A stretch of DNA of 16,276 nt from Hyphomonas sp. UBA5111 (GTDB lineage Bacteria; Pseudomonadota; Alphaproteobacteria; Caulobacterales; Hyphomonadaceae). The position numbers were made by a program, and so were the translations under genes. Location: positions 3,451-19,726 of the forward strand of contig DHZF01000086.1 of NCBI GenBank assembly GCA_002414505.1, in the 5' to 3' direction. How positions within the stretch are numbered: position 1 is the first letter of the stretch; each line of letters opens with the position of its first letter. Shown here in pieces: positions 7,226-14,179 of this stretch. Below the pieces are notes generated by a model. It was not told where the DNA came from. It worked only from the letters and a program-made list of their open reading frames with translations, and did no database searches.

Positions 7226-8056
7226 CTAGGCGCGGATGAAATCCAGCAGGTCCGGATTGATGAGCTCCGGATGCGTGGTGCACATTCCGTGCGGCAAGCC
7301 CTCATAGATCTTCAGCACCGAACCCTCGACAAGGTCTGCGGCCTTGCGGGCGGTCAGGTCGAGCGGAACAATCTGGTCATCATCCCCATGCATGATCAGT
7401 GTGGGCACCTTGAGAGCCTTCAGGTCTTCAGTGAAATCCGTCTCGGAGAAGGCGGCGATACAATCATAATGCGCCTTTGCGCTGCCCATCATGCCCTGAC
7501 GCCACCAATTATGGACCATTGCCTCCACCGTCTCGACATGATCCCGGTTGAATCCGAAAAACGGACCGCTCGGGACATCGAGGAAAAAGCGGGCGCGATT
7601 GTCTGACAATTGCCTCCGGAAATCATCGAAGACGTCCATGGGGATGCCATCCGGATTGTCCGCCGTCTTCAGCATCAAGGGCGGGACCGCGCCAATCAGC
7701 ACGGCTTTGGCAGCCCGGCCCCCGCCATGCTGGGCCACATAACGCGCCACCACCCCGCCGCCCGTCGAATGTCCGACATGAACCACATTTGTCAGGTTCA
7801 GCGCCGTAACGAGATCATCCGTGTCCGCGGCATAGGTATCCATGTCGTTGCCGGTCCAGGTTTCCTGCGACCTGCCATGACCGCGGCGGTCCGCTGCGAT
7901 CACCCGATAGCCCTCGGACAGGAAGAACAGCATCTGATTGTCCCAATCATCCGCCGTCAAAGGCCAGCCATGATGGAACATGATGGGTGGCGCCTCGGCC
8001 GGGCCCCAATCCCTGTAGAAGATCTCAGTCTCATCTCGCGTCTTGATATACGGCAT
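7226..8056 (-). CDS. Alpha/beta hydrolase, non-haem chloroperoxidase-like
   Basis: A 276-residue alpha/beta-hydrolase of the cofactor-free haloperoxidase/esterase group. Visible motifs are the oxyanion region FHHGWPLTADDWDNQ (27-41), DRRGHGRS (56-63), nucleophile elbow GHSTGGG (Ser97), HGDDDQIVP (acid Asp227, or neighbouring Asp226) and LPHGM (His256). Spacing matches the Ser-Asp-His triad of bacterial chloroperoxidases. No signal peptide, so cytoplasmic. The natural substrate is not predictable; most members are esterases or perhydrolases in practice. The start at 8056 is supported by AAGGAGAT a few bases upstream; a longer frame to 8113 has no such site. It lies 103 bp downstream of prfC, with its own likely leader. 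Confidence 0.92.
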   Translation of the reverse strand: MPYIKTRDETEIFYRDWGPAEAPPIMFHHGWPLTADDWDNQMLFFLSEGYRVIAADRRGHGRSQETWTGNDMDTYAADTDDLVTALNLTNVVHVGHSTGGGVVARYVAQHGGGRAAKAVLIGAVPPLMLKTADNPDGIPMDVFDDFRRQLSDNRARFFLDVPSGPFFGFNRDHVETVEAMVHNWWRQGMMGSAKAHYDCIAAFSETDFTEDLKALKVPTLIMHGDDDQIVPLDLTARKAADLVEGSVLKIYEGLPHGMCTTHPELINPDLLDFIRA

Positions 8057-8066
8057 GCTGATCTCC

Positions 8067-8082
8067 TTCCGTAACGACGGAA
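8067..8082 (-). promoter_or_regulatory. Hairpin abutting the hydrolase ribosome binding site
   Basis: TTCCGT (8067-8072) and ACGGAA (8077-8082) form a perfect 6-bp stem with a 4-base loop. On the minus strand the 3' arm runs directly into the GGAAGGAGAT of the Shine-Dalgarno region, so folding could affect translation initiation. The structure is seen; the role is inferred. Confidence 0.4.
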
Positions 8083-8083
8083 A

Positions 8084-8113
8084 GATACACCAGAATCGTG
8101 ACATTTGATACAC
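8084..8113 (-). repeat. Two GTGTATC copies 23 bp apart upstream of the hydrolase
   Basis: GATACAC at 8084-8090 and 8107-8113 on the plus strand (GTGTATC read leftward), in the leader/promoter region of the hydrolase gene. The spacing is about two helical turns. This could be a paired operator half-site, or chance. Confidence 0.35.
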
Positions 8114-8159
8114 TACCGAAACGAGATTTCAGAATATCTTTCGGCGTGCACCGGCAGAC

Positions 8160-9758
8160 CTAGACCAAACGTTCCTTGGTGGCCGTGAAGCGGATGTCGG
8201 GGTTCTTTTCCTGGGCATAGCCCACGTCCCACGCATTCTTCGCCAGATAGACCGGCGCGCCATCCAGATCCGTTCCGCTGGCGGACTTGTTCCGGTCAAG
8301 GAAGGCTTCGAGCACCTTGTCGTCATCACAGCTCATCCAGCGGGCGACATTGTACGGTGCAGGCTCGAAGACAACTTCGAGATTGTACTCGGCGGCGACA
8401 CGTTCAGTCATCACTTCAAACTGCAGCTGTCCGACCGCGCCAACAATCATGTCCGAGCCAATGGCCGGCTTGAACAGCTGGGTCACCCCTTCTTCGGCAA
8501 GGCTTTCCAGCGCCTTGCGCAGATGCTTGGCCTTCATCGGGTCCTTCACGCGGGCGCGGCGCAGGAGTTCCGGCGCAAAGTTCGGAATGCCGCCGAACTG
8601 GATATCACCGCTTTCGGAGAGGCTGTCGCCGACCCGCAGCTGGCCATGGTTCGGCACGCCGATCACGTCGCCGGCATAGGCGGTCTCGGCAATCTCGCGG
8701 TCCTGCGCCAGGAACATCATCGGATTGTGAATGTTGAGCTGCTTGCCGGCCGTCGTCTTCAGGCGCATGCCGCGCTTGAACTCGCCGGAGCAGAGCCGCA
8801 GGAAGGCAACCCGGTCGCGATGGTTCGGGTCCATGTTCGCCTGAATCTTGAAGACGAAGCCGGAGACCGGCTTGTCACCGGCATGGATCATGACCGGCTC
8901 ACCCTTCTTTTCGGCCTTCTGATCACGCGGCGGTGGCGCATAGGAGTGCAGCGTGCGGAGCAGTTCCAGAACCCCGAAATGGCGCAGGGCCGAGCCGAAC
9001 ACGACCGGCGTCATGTGTCCGCCGAGGAAGGATTCGATATCGAACTCCGGCAGCAGCGTCGTCGCCATTTCGGCGCCTTCGCTGAGTTCTTCAAAGACGC
9101 TCTCGTCCAGGGCCGCTTTCAGCGTGGCCTCATCGCCCGGAATGCGCTCGGCGGCGCCAATGCGGGGCGCCTCACCCGGCTTGCGCTCGAAGACGCAGAA
9201 TTCCTGCTTCTGCAAATCCAACATGCCGGAGAAACGCTGGCCACTGGCGGCGGGCCAATAGAGCGGCGCGGTATCCAGCTGCAGCTTGTCCTGAATCTCG
9301 TCCAGCAGGGCGATCGGATCCTGTGCTTCGCGGTCCATCTTGTTGATGAAGGTCACGATTGGAATGTCGCGCAGGCGGCAGACCTCGAACAGTTTCAGCG
9401 TCTGCGGCTCGATACCCTTGGCGGCGTCGAGCACCATGACGGCGCAGTCGGCGGCGGTCAGCGTGCGATACGTGTCCTCGGAAAAGTCTTCGTGGCCGGG
9501 CGTGTCGAGCAGGTTGAAGACGAGCCCGTCGAATTCGAACGTCATGACCGAGGCGGACACCGAGATGCCGCGATCCCGCTCGATCTTCATCCAGTCGGAG
9601 GTCGTGCGTCGAGCCTGGCCCCGCGCGGCCACTTCGCCAGCTGCGCGGATGGCACCCCCGGCCAACAGCAAATTCTCCGTCAGCGTCGTCTTACCGGCGT
9701 CCGGATGGGAGATGATGGCAAAGGTGCGCCGGCGGGCGGCTTCCTGTTCATGGGACAT
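8160..9758 (-). CDS. prfC: Peptide chain release factor 3 (RF3)
   Basis: Translational GTPase that removes RF1/RF2 from the ribosome after peptide release. The 532 residues match RF3 (about 530). GTPase motifs are SHPDAGKTT (17-25, P loop), RDRGISV (switch I), DTPGHEDFSEDTYRTL (switch II) and FINKMDRE (G4). RF3-specific features include the RRTTSDWM segment before switch I and the C-terminal VGAVGQLQFEVMTERVAAEY segment. The start ATG at 9758 is followed directly by the conserved MSHEQEAARRRTFAIISHPD N-terminus. It is the second to last gene of a leftward series. A degenerate stem (CCGAA 8116-8120 with TTCGG 8140-8144) lies after the stop but lacks a T tract, so termination before the hydrolase is uncertain. 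Confidence 0.97.
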   Translation of the reverse strand: MSHEQEAARRRTFAIISHPDAGKTTLTENLLLAGGAIRAAGEVAARGQARRTTSDWMKIERDRGISVSASVMTFEFDGLVFNLLDTPGHEDFSEDTYRTLTAADCAVMVLDAAKGIEPQTLKLFEVCRLRDIPIVTFINKMDREAQDPIALLDEIQDKLQLDTAPLYWPAASGQRFSGMLDLQKQEFCVFERKPGEAPRIGAAERIPGDEATLKAALDESVFEELSEGAEMATTLLPEFDIESFLGGHMTPVVFGSALRHFGVLELLRTLHSYAPPPRDQKAEKKGEPVMIHAGDKPVSGFVFKIQANMDPNHRDRVAFLRLCSGEFKRGMRLKTTAGKQLNIHNPMMFLAQDREIAETAYAGDVIGVPNHGQLRVGDSLSESGDIQFGGIPNFAPELLRRARVKDPMKAKHLRKALESLAEEGVTQLFKPAIGSDMIVGAVGQLQFEVMTERVAAEYNLEVVFEPAPYNVARWMSCDDDKVLEAFLDRNKSASGTDLDGAPVYLAKNAWDVGYAQEKNPDIRFTATKERLV

Positions 9759-9838
9759 GGAATCTGGGCTCTTTCGTACTCGGCAGAGGCCCTAGCCCAT
9801 TTGACCCGCCGATTGAAGCGCCAGTATCAGGCGGCTTA

Positions 9839-10213
9839 TCAGGCTGCGCTCGGCCAGATCTCGCGTACATCGAGGGCCTTGCCCTCCCGCTGATGACGAT
9901 CGCGCAGGGAAGCGAGGATCGTTTCCGGCAGGATGGTCAGGCGCGGTTCGCCCACGACGCTCCCGAAAACCGGGAACAGGACGGCATTGGCGCCGGTCTT
10001 GGCGATGATCAGGGAGCCCAGATCCTGCAGGAGGGAGTCCTCCAGCGGGATACGTTCCTTCAGATGCTCGCCGACGACTCGGCTGGCGAAGTTCAGCGCT
10101 TCCCGGGCCCGCATGCCATAGGGGTCGCCACAGCCAAGTGACTGCCACCGTTTGGCAAGGTGCATCTCCGGTATCTCGATCTCGGTGATCTGATCATTCA
10201 TCAGAAACAGCAT
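9839..10213 (-). CDS. Hypothetical protein, 124 residues
   Basis: I do not recognise this family. The frame is intact and its codon use matches its high-GC neighbours. The protein is soluble with no signal peptide or membrane segment. It begins MLFLMNDQITEIEIPEM and contains RWQSLGCGDPYGMRAREALN, which looks like a conserved core. A second in-frame ATG at 10201 (MNDQITEI) is an alternative start; neither has a strong Shine-Dalgarno. It lies 80 bp upstream of prfC and 107 bp downstream of the DUF1491 gene, all on the minus strand, but the gaps argue against tight coupling. Two TTAACCG copies lie just upstream. Near its 3' end TATCAGGC occurs twice with a 12-bp period (9825-9832 and 9837-9844). 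Confidence 0.7.
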   Translation of the reverse strand: MLFLMNDQITEIEIPEMHLAKRWQSLGCGDPYGMRAREALNFASRVVGEHLKERIPLEDSLLQDLGSLIIAKTGANAVLFPVFGSVVGEPRLTILPETILASLRDRHQREGKALDVREIWPSAA

Positions 10214-10258
10214 GATTGGCGCGCCCCAACTAGAATTCAGGCCGAAGCTGCCCTCACA

Positions 10259-10286
10259 CGGTTAATAAACACCTACTGCCGGTTAA
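10259..10286 (-). promoter_or_regulatory. Paired TTAACCG sites upstream of the 124-residue protein gene
   Basis: CGGTTAA occurs at 10259-10265 and 10280-10286, i.e. TTAACCG twice on the minus strand, 21 bp apart and starting 46 bp before the ATG at 10213. In Caulobacter the response regulator CtrA recognises TTAA-type half sites (TTAACC-like). These two copies are compatible with weak CtrA half sites, but the match is short and unproven. Confidence 0.3.
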
Positions 10287-10320
10287 AGAGTTCTGTGAAT
10301 TTACGGCGACGCATTTGCGC

Positions 10321-10671
10321 CTATTCCGGGTGTTCCACGGGCTCTGTCAGGAAGTGGCGGCCGTCGCGGTCTTCGATCTCGATTGCCCAGAGATCCCGGT
10401 CGCGATCGCGGGCCTTGCGGACATAGGCGTCCACAGCCGTTTCTTCGGGTCCGATCCCCTGTACGATCAGGTCGATGAAGATGCGTTCGCCTTCCATGTT
10501 CATGGTCGGAATGTAGGCCGCCGCCGTGCCGTCGAGCCGCGCGACCTTGACCAGCACATCGCCGCGCTCCTCATCGCCGGACTGCAGCACGAACGCTGCC
10601 GCCCCCGCGACCTGAGCTCGCCGGACCAGGGCATCGACCCAGAGTTTTGTGGGCAGTCTTTCCATCATCAT
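10321..10671 (-). CDS. DUF1491 family protein
   Basis: A 116-residue protein of the alphaproteobacterial DUF1491 family, whose function is unknown. Diagnostic stretches are RLPTKLWVDALVRRAQ (5-20), ERGDVLVKV (35-43) and the C-terminal RDRDLWAIEIEDRDGRHFL (90-108). It is soluble, without signal peptide. Three consecutive ATG codons occur at the start (10671, 10668, 10665), so the exact initiator is open; the first is taken here. The gene begins only 25 bp from the divergent AT-rich gene. Its base composition matches the main chromosome, so the composition boundary of the foreign-looking segment lies in that 25-bp gap. Confidence 0.85.
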   Translation of the reverse strand: MMMERLPTKLWVDALVRRAQVAGAAAFVLQSGDEERGDVLVKVARLDGTAAAYIPTMNMEGERIFIDLIVQGIGPEETAVDAYVRKARDRDRDLWAIEIEDRDGRHFLTEPVEHPE

Positions 10672-10696
10672 GAAATCAACCTAGAATTTATCAAAA

Positions 10697-11338
10697 GTGG
10701 AGGAACTATTGGCACTTTGTGAATGCACAAAAATCGCGGGTAACAAAACGGTTGGTGATTGGAAAAAACGCAAAACTGAACTTGGTGAACGCGCTCCAGC
10801 TAGCCTTTGGGCCCTCACATTTGATGAGTTTTTCAAGGCCAGAATCCATTCACGATACTTCAGACCAATTAAAATTCTAAAACGAAAAGGAGGGATTTCA
10901 GGCGCAGGCTTCGCCATTGTTACTATTCAATGCTCGTTAATCGAATTCCTCGCAGCTTCGAGATTCGGCAAAAAGTACGTTCACGGCGGAGACGAATCTG
11001 AAGAAGTCTACGTCAAAACTGGCGAATTCTTCACAAATTTTATCTCGAGCGAAGCGCCCTTTAACGAAGTATTTCTAACGGATAAGCTTGCAACGGAATT
11101 CTATACTCAAGTTCGCTGTGGTTTATTGCATGAGGCATCAACAAAAGGCCTGTGGAGAATTCAGGCTCGTTCCATAAACGGTCAGGCAATTTGCTTCACT
11201 GATAAAATCGTTTTCAGAAACGATCTTCAAAAAGTCTACAACAGATATCTGCGAAGCTACAAATCACAGCTTCTCGAAGATAGCGAATTGCAAAAAACCT
11301 TTATTCGTAAGTTCGACTTTATATGTGAGGGGTGTTGA
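10697..11338 (+). CDS. AT-rich, probably horizontally acquired protein with HEPN-like R-x4-H motif
   Basis: A 213-residue protein without signal peptide or clear membrane segment. Hand counts of four 60-base lines give 40-45% GC, against clearly higher values on both sides, so recent transfer is likely. The stretch FYTQVRCGLLHEA (136-147) contains R140-x4-H145, the catalytic signature of many HEPN-domain RNases. A helical region (TIQCSLIEFLAASRFGKKY) before it suits a helical bundle. Cysteines occur near both ends. The start is uncertain: GTG at 10697 has no upstream ribosome binding site. GGAGGA (10699-10704) precedes an in-frame TTG at 10709, which would shorten the protein by four residues. 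No partner antitoxin or nucleotidyltransferase gene is adjacent. Function as a defence or stress RNase is inference; it could simply be an uncharacterised conserved protein. Confidence 0.8.
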   Translation: MEELLALCECTKIAGNKTVGDWKKRKTELGERAPASLWALTFDEFFKARIHSRYFRPIKILKRKGGISGAGFAIVTIQCSLIEFLAASRFGKKYVHGGDESEEVYVKTGEFFTNFISSEAPFNEVFLTDKLATEFYTQVRCGLLHEASTKGLWRIQARSINGQAICFTDKIVFRNDLQKVYNRYLRSYKSQLLEDSELQKTFIRKFDFICEGC

Positions 11339-11348
11339 CTGACTATCA

Positions 11349-12992
11349 TCACTCCGCCGCATCCTCCAGCGGCTGAATATCAGCGGGGTTGGCGCGCGGC
11401 AGGCTGACTTCCACCTTCGTGCCTTTGCCGGGCGCGGAGTCGATCACGACCTGGCCGCCATGCAACTGGGCGAAGGAATGCACTACGGCAAGGCCCAGCC
11501 CGGTGCCCTGACGCCCCTTGGAATTGCTGCCCTGCGAGAACGGCTCCAGCACGCGGCGGACATCTTCGGCTGACATGCCGGCGCCCTTGTCGGTCACGCT
11601 CAGCACGGTGGCATTGCCCTCGTCGCGCGCATCCAGAGTCACCGTCCCGCCAGACGACGAATACTTGATCGCGTTGGAAACAAGGTTCTGCCAGATCTGG
11701 CGCACAGCGCGTGCATCGGCTTCGGCCCAGACTTCGCCACTTGCCTTCAGTTTCAGTTTGACCCCGGCGCGTTCGGCCTGGTTGTCGAGCTGGCGCAGGA
11801 TGGATTGCGCGGACGCGGTCAGGTCGACAGGTTCCGGCTCCAGCCGCTGGCGGTCGGCCTCGGCCTTGGCGAGGTCAAGAATATCGTCGACCAGCAGGAG
11901 CAAATCCTGCCCGCTCTCATGAATGATTTCCGGATAGTCCGCATAAGGCTCAGGCATCGGCCCGCGGATGCCCGCGCGCATCATGTCGGCATAGCCGAGA
12001 ATGGCGTTCAGCGGCGTCTTCAGATCATGGCCCAGTGAGGCGAAGAAGGCGGTGCGGCCCTTCAGGCGCGCTTCGGCCTCTTCCAGCCGCGCGCGCGTTT
12101 CCAAGGTCAGGGCGCGCGCCTCTGTCAGGTCGCGCAGCACCAGCACGGCGCCGCTGTCATGTGCCTCTGCGACGAACGCCGCCTCGCGGCCATTCTTCAG
12201 GGTGACTTCGCCATGTGTGCGGCCGTTTGCCGGCTTCAGCAGGCCGACTTCCTTCTCGTCCTGCAGCAGGTTTGCCAGCAAGCCCCCGGCCTTGACGGTC
12301 TCGAGGCCGAGCAGATCCCCGCTCAGGGTCCGGATGCGGCCAAACTCGGAGACGTCCAGCAATAACAGGCCGGATTCCTGCGGCAGGCCGACATCCTGCC
12401 GGACGGTCATCATGGGCTGCGGCACCTCCGCTGGTAGCGCCGCTTCTTCCTCACGCGCTTTCAGATAGGTCCATGCCAGCAGGCCGATCATGACGAGGGC
12501 GGCAAAGGCCAGCAGCATGGCCGGCACCTGGTACGCGCTGACCGGATTGACGGGCGGCAGCAGGCCGAGCCGCACCATGATGGCTGCGGCCACGAACGCG
12601 AAGGCGCCGAAGATCGCCGCCTCGGCCGCCATGCCGGGCTTGCGCAGGTTGATGGCCGTTAACGGAGCAATGGCAAACAGAACGGTGAGCGGTGACAGGG
12701 CCGCCCCTGTCGCGGCAATGCCGAGCATGGCCAGCAAGGTCCAGCCGATCACGAGAAAGGGTCCGATCAGATCATCCGCCCGCGCGCGCGGATGCAACAG
12801 CGCTGCCCCCACCACACCTGGAAGTGCGGCAAGGCCAAGGCCGGCCAGGAGCGCGTTATCGGCCACCCCGCCTATTAACGCTGAAAGACCCAGCGCCACC
12901 GTGAGGACAAGCCAAACCAGGTGGACAAACTGTAATCTCTTTCGTGTCAGTTCGGGCAACTCGTTAACACCCCGGTGAGATTCATTAGGCAT
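11349..12992 (-). CDS. Membrane-bound sensor histidine kinase (orphan)
   Basis: Inner-membrane sensor kinase. Numbered from a 574-residue frame that opens at 13073, it has about six hydrophobic segments (residues 50-205), then a PAS-like sensor region with DVSEFGRIRTLSGDLLGL (240-257). Next comes a short coiled coil (ALTLETRARLEEAEARL), then HisKA with FFASLGHDLKTPLNAILGYA (His349). The ATPase follows with N box WQNLVSNAIKYS, G1 DKGAG (495-499), F box EPFSQG and G2 GTGLGLA (523-529). All catalytic parts are present. No receiver domain is fused and no response-regulator gene is nearby, so its partner is unknown. The architecture resembles Caulobacterales cell-cycle kinases, but no specific name can be given. 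The start at 12992 (MPNESHRGVNEL) is chosen from candidates 13073, 13010 and 12992; none has a good Shine-Dalgarno. Confidence 0.9.
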   Translation of the reverse strand: MPNESHRGVNELPELTRKRLQFVHLVWLVLTVALGLSALIGGVADNALLAGLGLAALPGVVGAALLHPRARADDLIGPFLVIGWTLLAMLGIAATGAALSPLTVLFAIAPLTAINLRKPGMAAEAAIFGAFAFVAAAIMVRLGLLPPVNPVSAYQVPAMLLAFAALVMIGLLAWTYLKAREEEAALPAEVPQPMMTVRQDVGLPQESGLLLLDVSEFGRIRTLSGDLLGLETVKAGGLLANLLQDEKEVGLLKPANGRTHGEVTLKNGREAAFVAEAHDSGAVLVLRDLTEARALTLETRARLEEAEARLKGRTAFFASLGHDLKTPLNAILGYADMMRAGIRGPMPEPYADYPEIIHESGQDLLLLVDDILDLAKAEADRQRLEPEPVDLTASAQSILRQLDNQAERAGVKLKLKASGEVWAEADARAVRQIWQNLVSNAIKYSSSGGTVTLDARDEGNATVLSVTDKGAGMSAEDVRRVLEPFSQGSNSKGRQGTGLGLAVVHSFAQLHGGQVVIDSAPGKGTKVEVSLPRANPADIQPLEDAAE

Positions 12993-13111
12993 TCTGCCTG
13001 GGTCACGCATACTTTGCTGTATTTGTAATGTGTGCAGCAGGCAAGGCGAGGTTCCCCATGGGGGGAAGTTCATGCAACACTGTCGCGTGACGCGTGAGGG
13101 AGAATTAGCAC
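12993..13111. promoter_or_regulatory. Divergent control region between kinase and exported-protein genes
   Basis: Contains inverted repeats TTCCCC (13052-13057) with GGGGAA (13062-13067) around ATGG, and CGCGT-G-ACGCG (13084-13094), plus a weak TGCTG/CAGCA pair (13015-13019, 13035-13039). GAGGGAG (13096-13102) is the ribosome binding site of the rightward gene. The promoters of both genes should lie here if the kinase starts near 12992; no consensus -35/-10 pair was recognised. Confidence 0.45.
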
Positions 13112-14089
13112 ATGAAATCCATCAGAATGATCGGTACTGCAATGGTTGCCCTTGGCTTGGCCATGGGGGCATCTGCGCAGTCGGGGGATCCGATTTCGGA
13201 ATCGGCCGCTGTTTACGGGACTTACCAGTCCGATGTCACGGATGTGAAAGGCAAGCCTTTCTCTTCTGCCAAGGACATCGACCACGCCCTGAACTCTCTG
13301 GGCGGGCACAATCCGGACCAGCTGTCGAAAGGCTGGATCTCCTATTCCGCCCTGATCGCATCGCAGGATCCCGAATACCGGGCCGCCGTGCGTGACATCG
13401 AAAGTTTCTACGGCAGCGACGCGCTGCTGACCGGCCTGAAGAATGACGTGCGCTATGCACGCCAGCTCAGCGGCGGTGACAATGCGGTCAGCCTGTCCCT
13501 GGCAGCGACCGAGGCCGACAGCCAGCGCCTCAGCGCCACGGCGGCCTATGTGAAGGAACAAGCCTACAGCCTGCAGGGCTCCGGCTGGGCGAAAGCCAAG
13601 ATCGGAAATTCCGGCGCAAAGGCCACGCGGCTGAACAGCATCCAGACGGTCGGTACGCCGGCTCGCGGACAGCTGATCTCTGCCTTCTCGGCAGCGGATA
13701 TCGACAGCGTGCTGGCCGGCGCAGGCCGCACCGGCGCTCCGTCTCTGTGGGACAATGTCTCCGGCGCCGCTGATGCCGTCCGCTTCCCGGCTGCTGTGAC
13801 CAGCGGCCTCGGCCTGTCCAAGAAGAAACGTGTGAAATTCGGCAAGGAACCTGTGGCCGACCAGATCGCCACGCTCGCCGCCTATCGCATTCTCGGCCAG
13901 ACGGCTGCGTCTTCCAGCCAGGTCAATTCGGCCATGGCCGAGCGCGAGACCCGTGGCTGCCTGAACATGGCAAACCTCAACCTGCAGCAATGCGTTGCTG
14001 CAGCGAACCAGCAATATGAAGTTCCGTTCTGCATCGGCGAGCACGCGCTCGCCGACGTCGGACAATGCATTGGCGGCGTCTACCAATAA
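13112..14089 (+). CDS. Exported protein of unknown function with four C-terminal cysteines
   Basis: A 325-residue protein with a classical signal peptide (MKSIRMIGTAMVALGLAMG, cleavage after ASA near 22). The mature part is Ala/Ser rich and mostly predicted helical by eye, with no domain I recognise. The C-terminus carries four cysteines (283, 294, 307, 319) separated by 10, 12 and 11 residues, in a pattern like C..MANLNLQQC..PFC..DVGQC, suggesting two disulfides and a periplasmic or outer-membrane location. A basic patch, LSKKKRVKFGKE, sits near the middle. The start is well supported by GAGGGAG 9 bp upstream. It is transcribed alone: a divergent kinase lies on the left and an intrinsic terminator directly after it. 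Confidence 0.85.
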   Translation: MKSIRMIGTAMVALGLAMGASAQSGDPISESAAVYGTYQSDVTDVKGKPFSSAKDIDHALNSLGGHNPDQLSKGWISYSALIASQDPEYRAAVRDIESFYGSDALLTGLKNDVRYARQLSGGDNAVSLSLAATEADSQRLSATAAYVKEQAYSLQGSGWAKAKIGNSGAKATRLNSIQTVGTPARGQLISAFSAADIDSVLAGAGRTGAPSLWDNVSGAADAVRFPAAVTSGLGLSKKKRVKFGKEPVADQIATLAAYRILGQTAASSSQVNSAMAERETRGCLNMANLNLQQCVAAANQQYEVPFCIGEHALADVGQCIGGVYQ

Positions 14090-14115
14090 GCCCCAGCAGA
14101 CAAGTCTCTCTCTTG

Positions 14116-14153
14116 ACCCCCGGCACCACAATCGGTTCCGGGGGTTTCTTTTT
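14116..14153 (+). terminator. Intrinsic terminator after the four-cysteine exported protein
   Basis: ACCCCCGG (14116-14123) pairs perfectly with CCGGGGGT (14138-14145). An inner ACC/GGT pairing (14125-14127 with 14134-14136) is possible, and a T-rich tract TTTCTTTTT (14145-14153) follows. It lies 26 bp after the stop at 14089 and separates this gene from sufE. Confidence 0.9.
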
Positions 14154-14179
14154 GACGTGAGATGCCCCATCTGGCGGTC

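Noticed and set aside
8116..8144. Stem after prfC as an intrinsic terminator
   Set aside because: Only five base pairs with a bulge and no T tract on the minus strand.
8523..9893. 456-codon open frame on the plus strand antisense to prfC
   Set aside because: Shadow of prfC in high-GC sequence; the product is Arg/Gly/His rich with no family features, while prfC on the other strand has all GTPase motifs.
10228..10689. CAACTAGAATT (10228-10238) and CAACCTAGAATT (10678-10689) as possible flanks of an inserted segment
   Set aside because: They differ by one base insertion, enclose the ordinary DUF1491 gene rather than the AT-rich gene, and are short enough to be chance.
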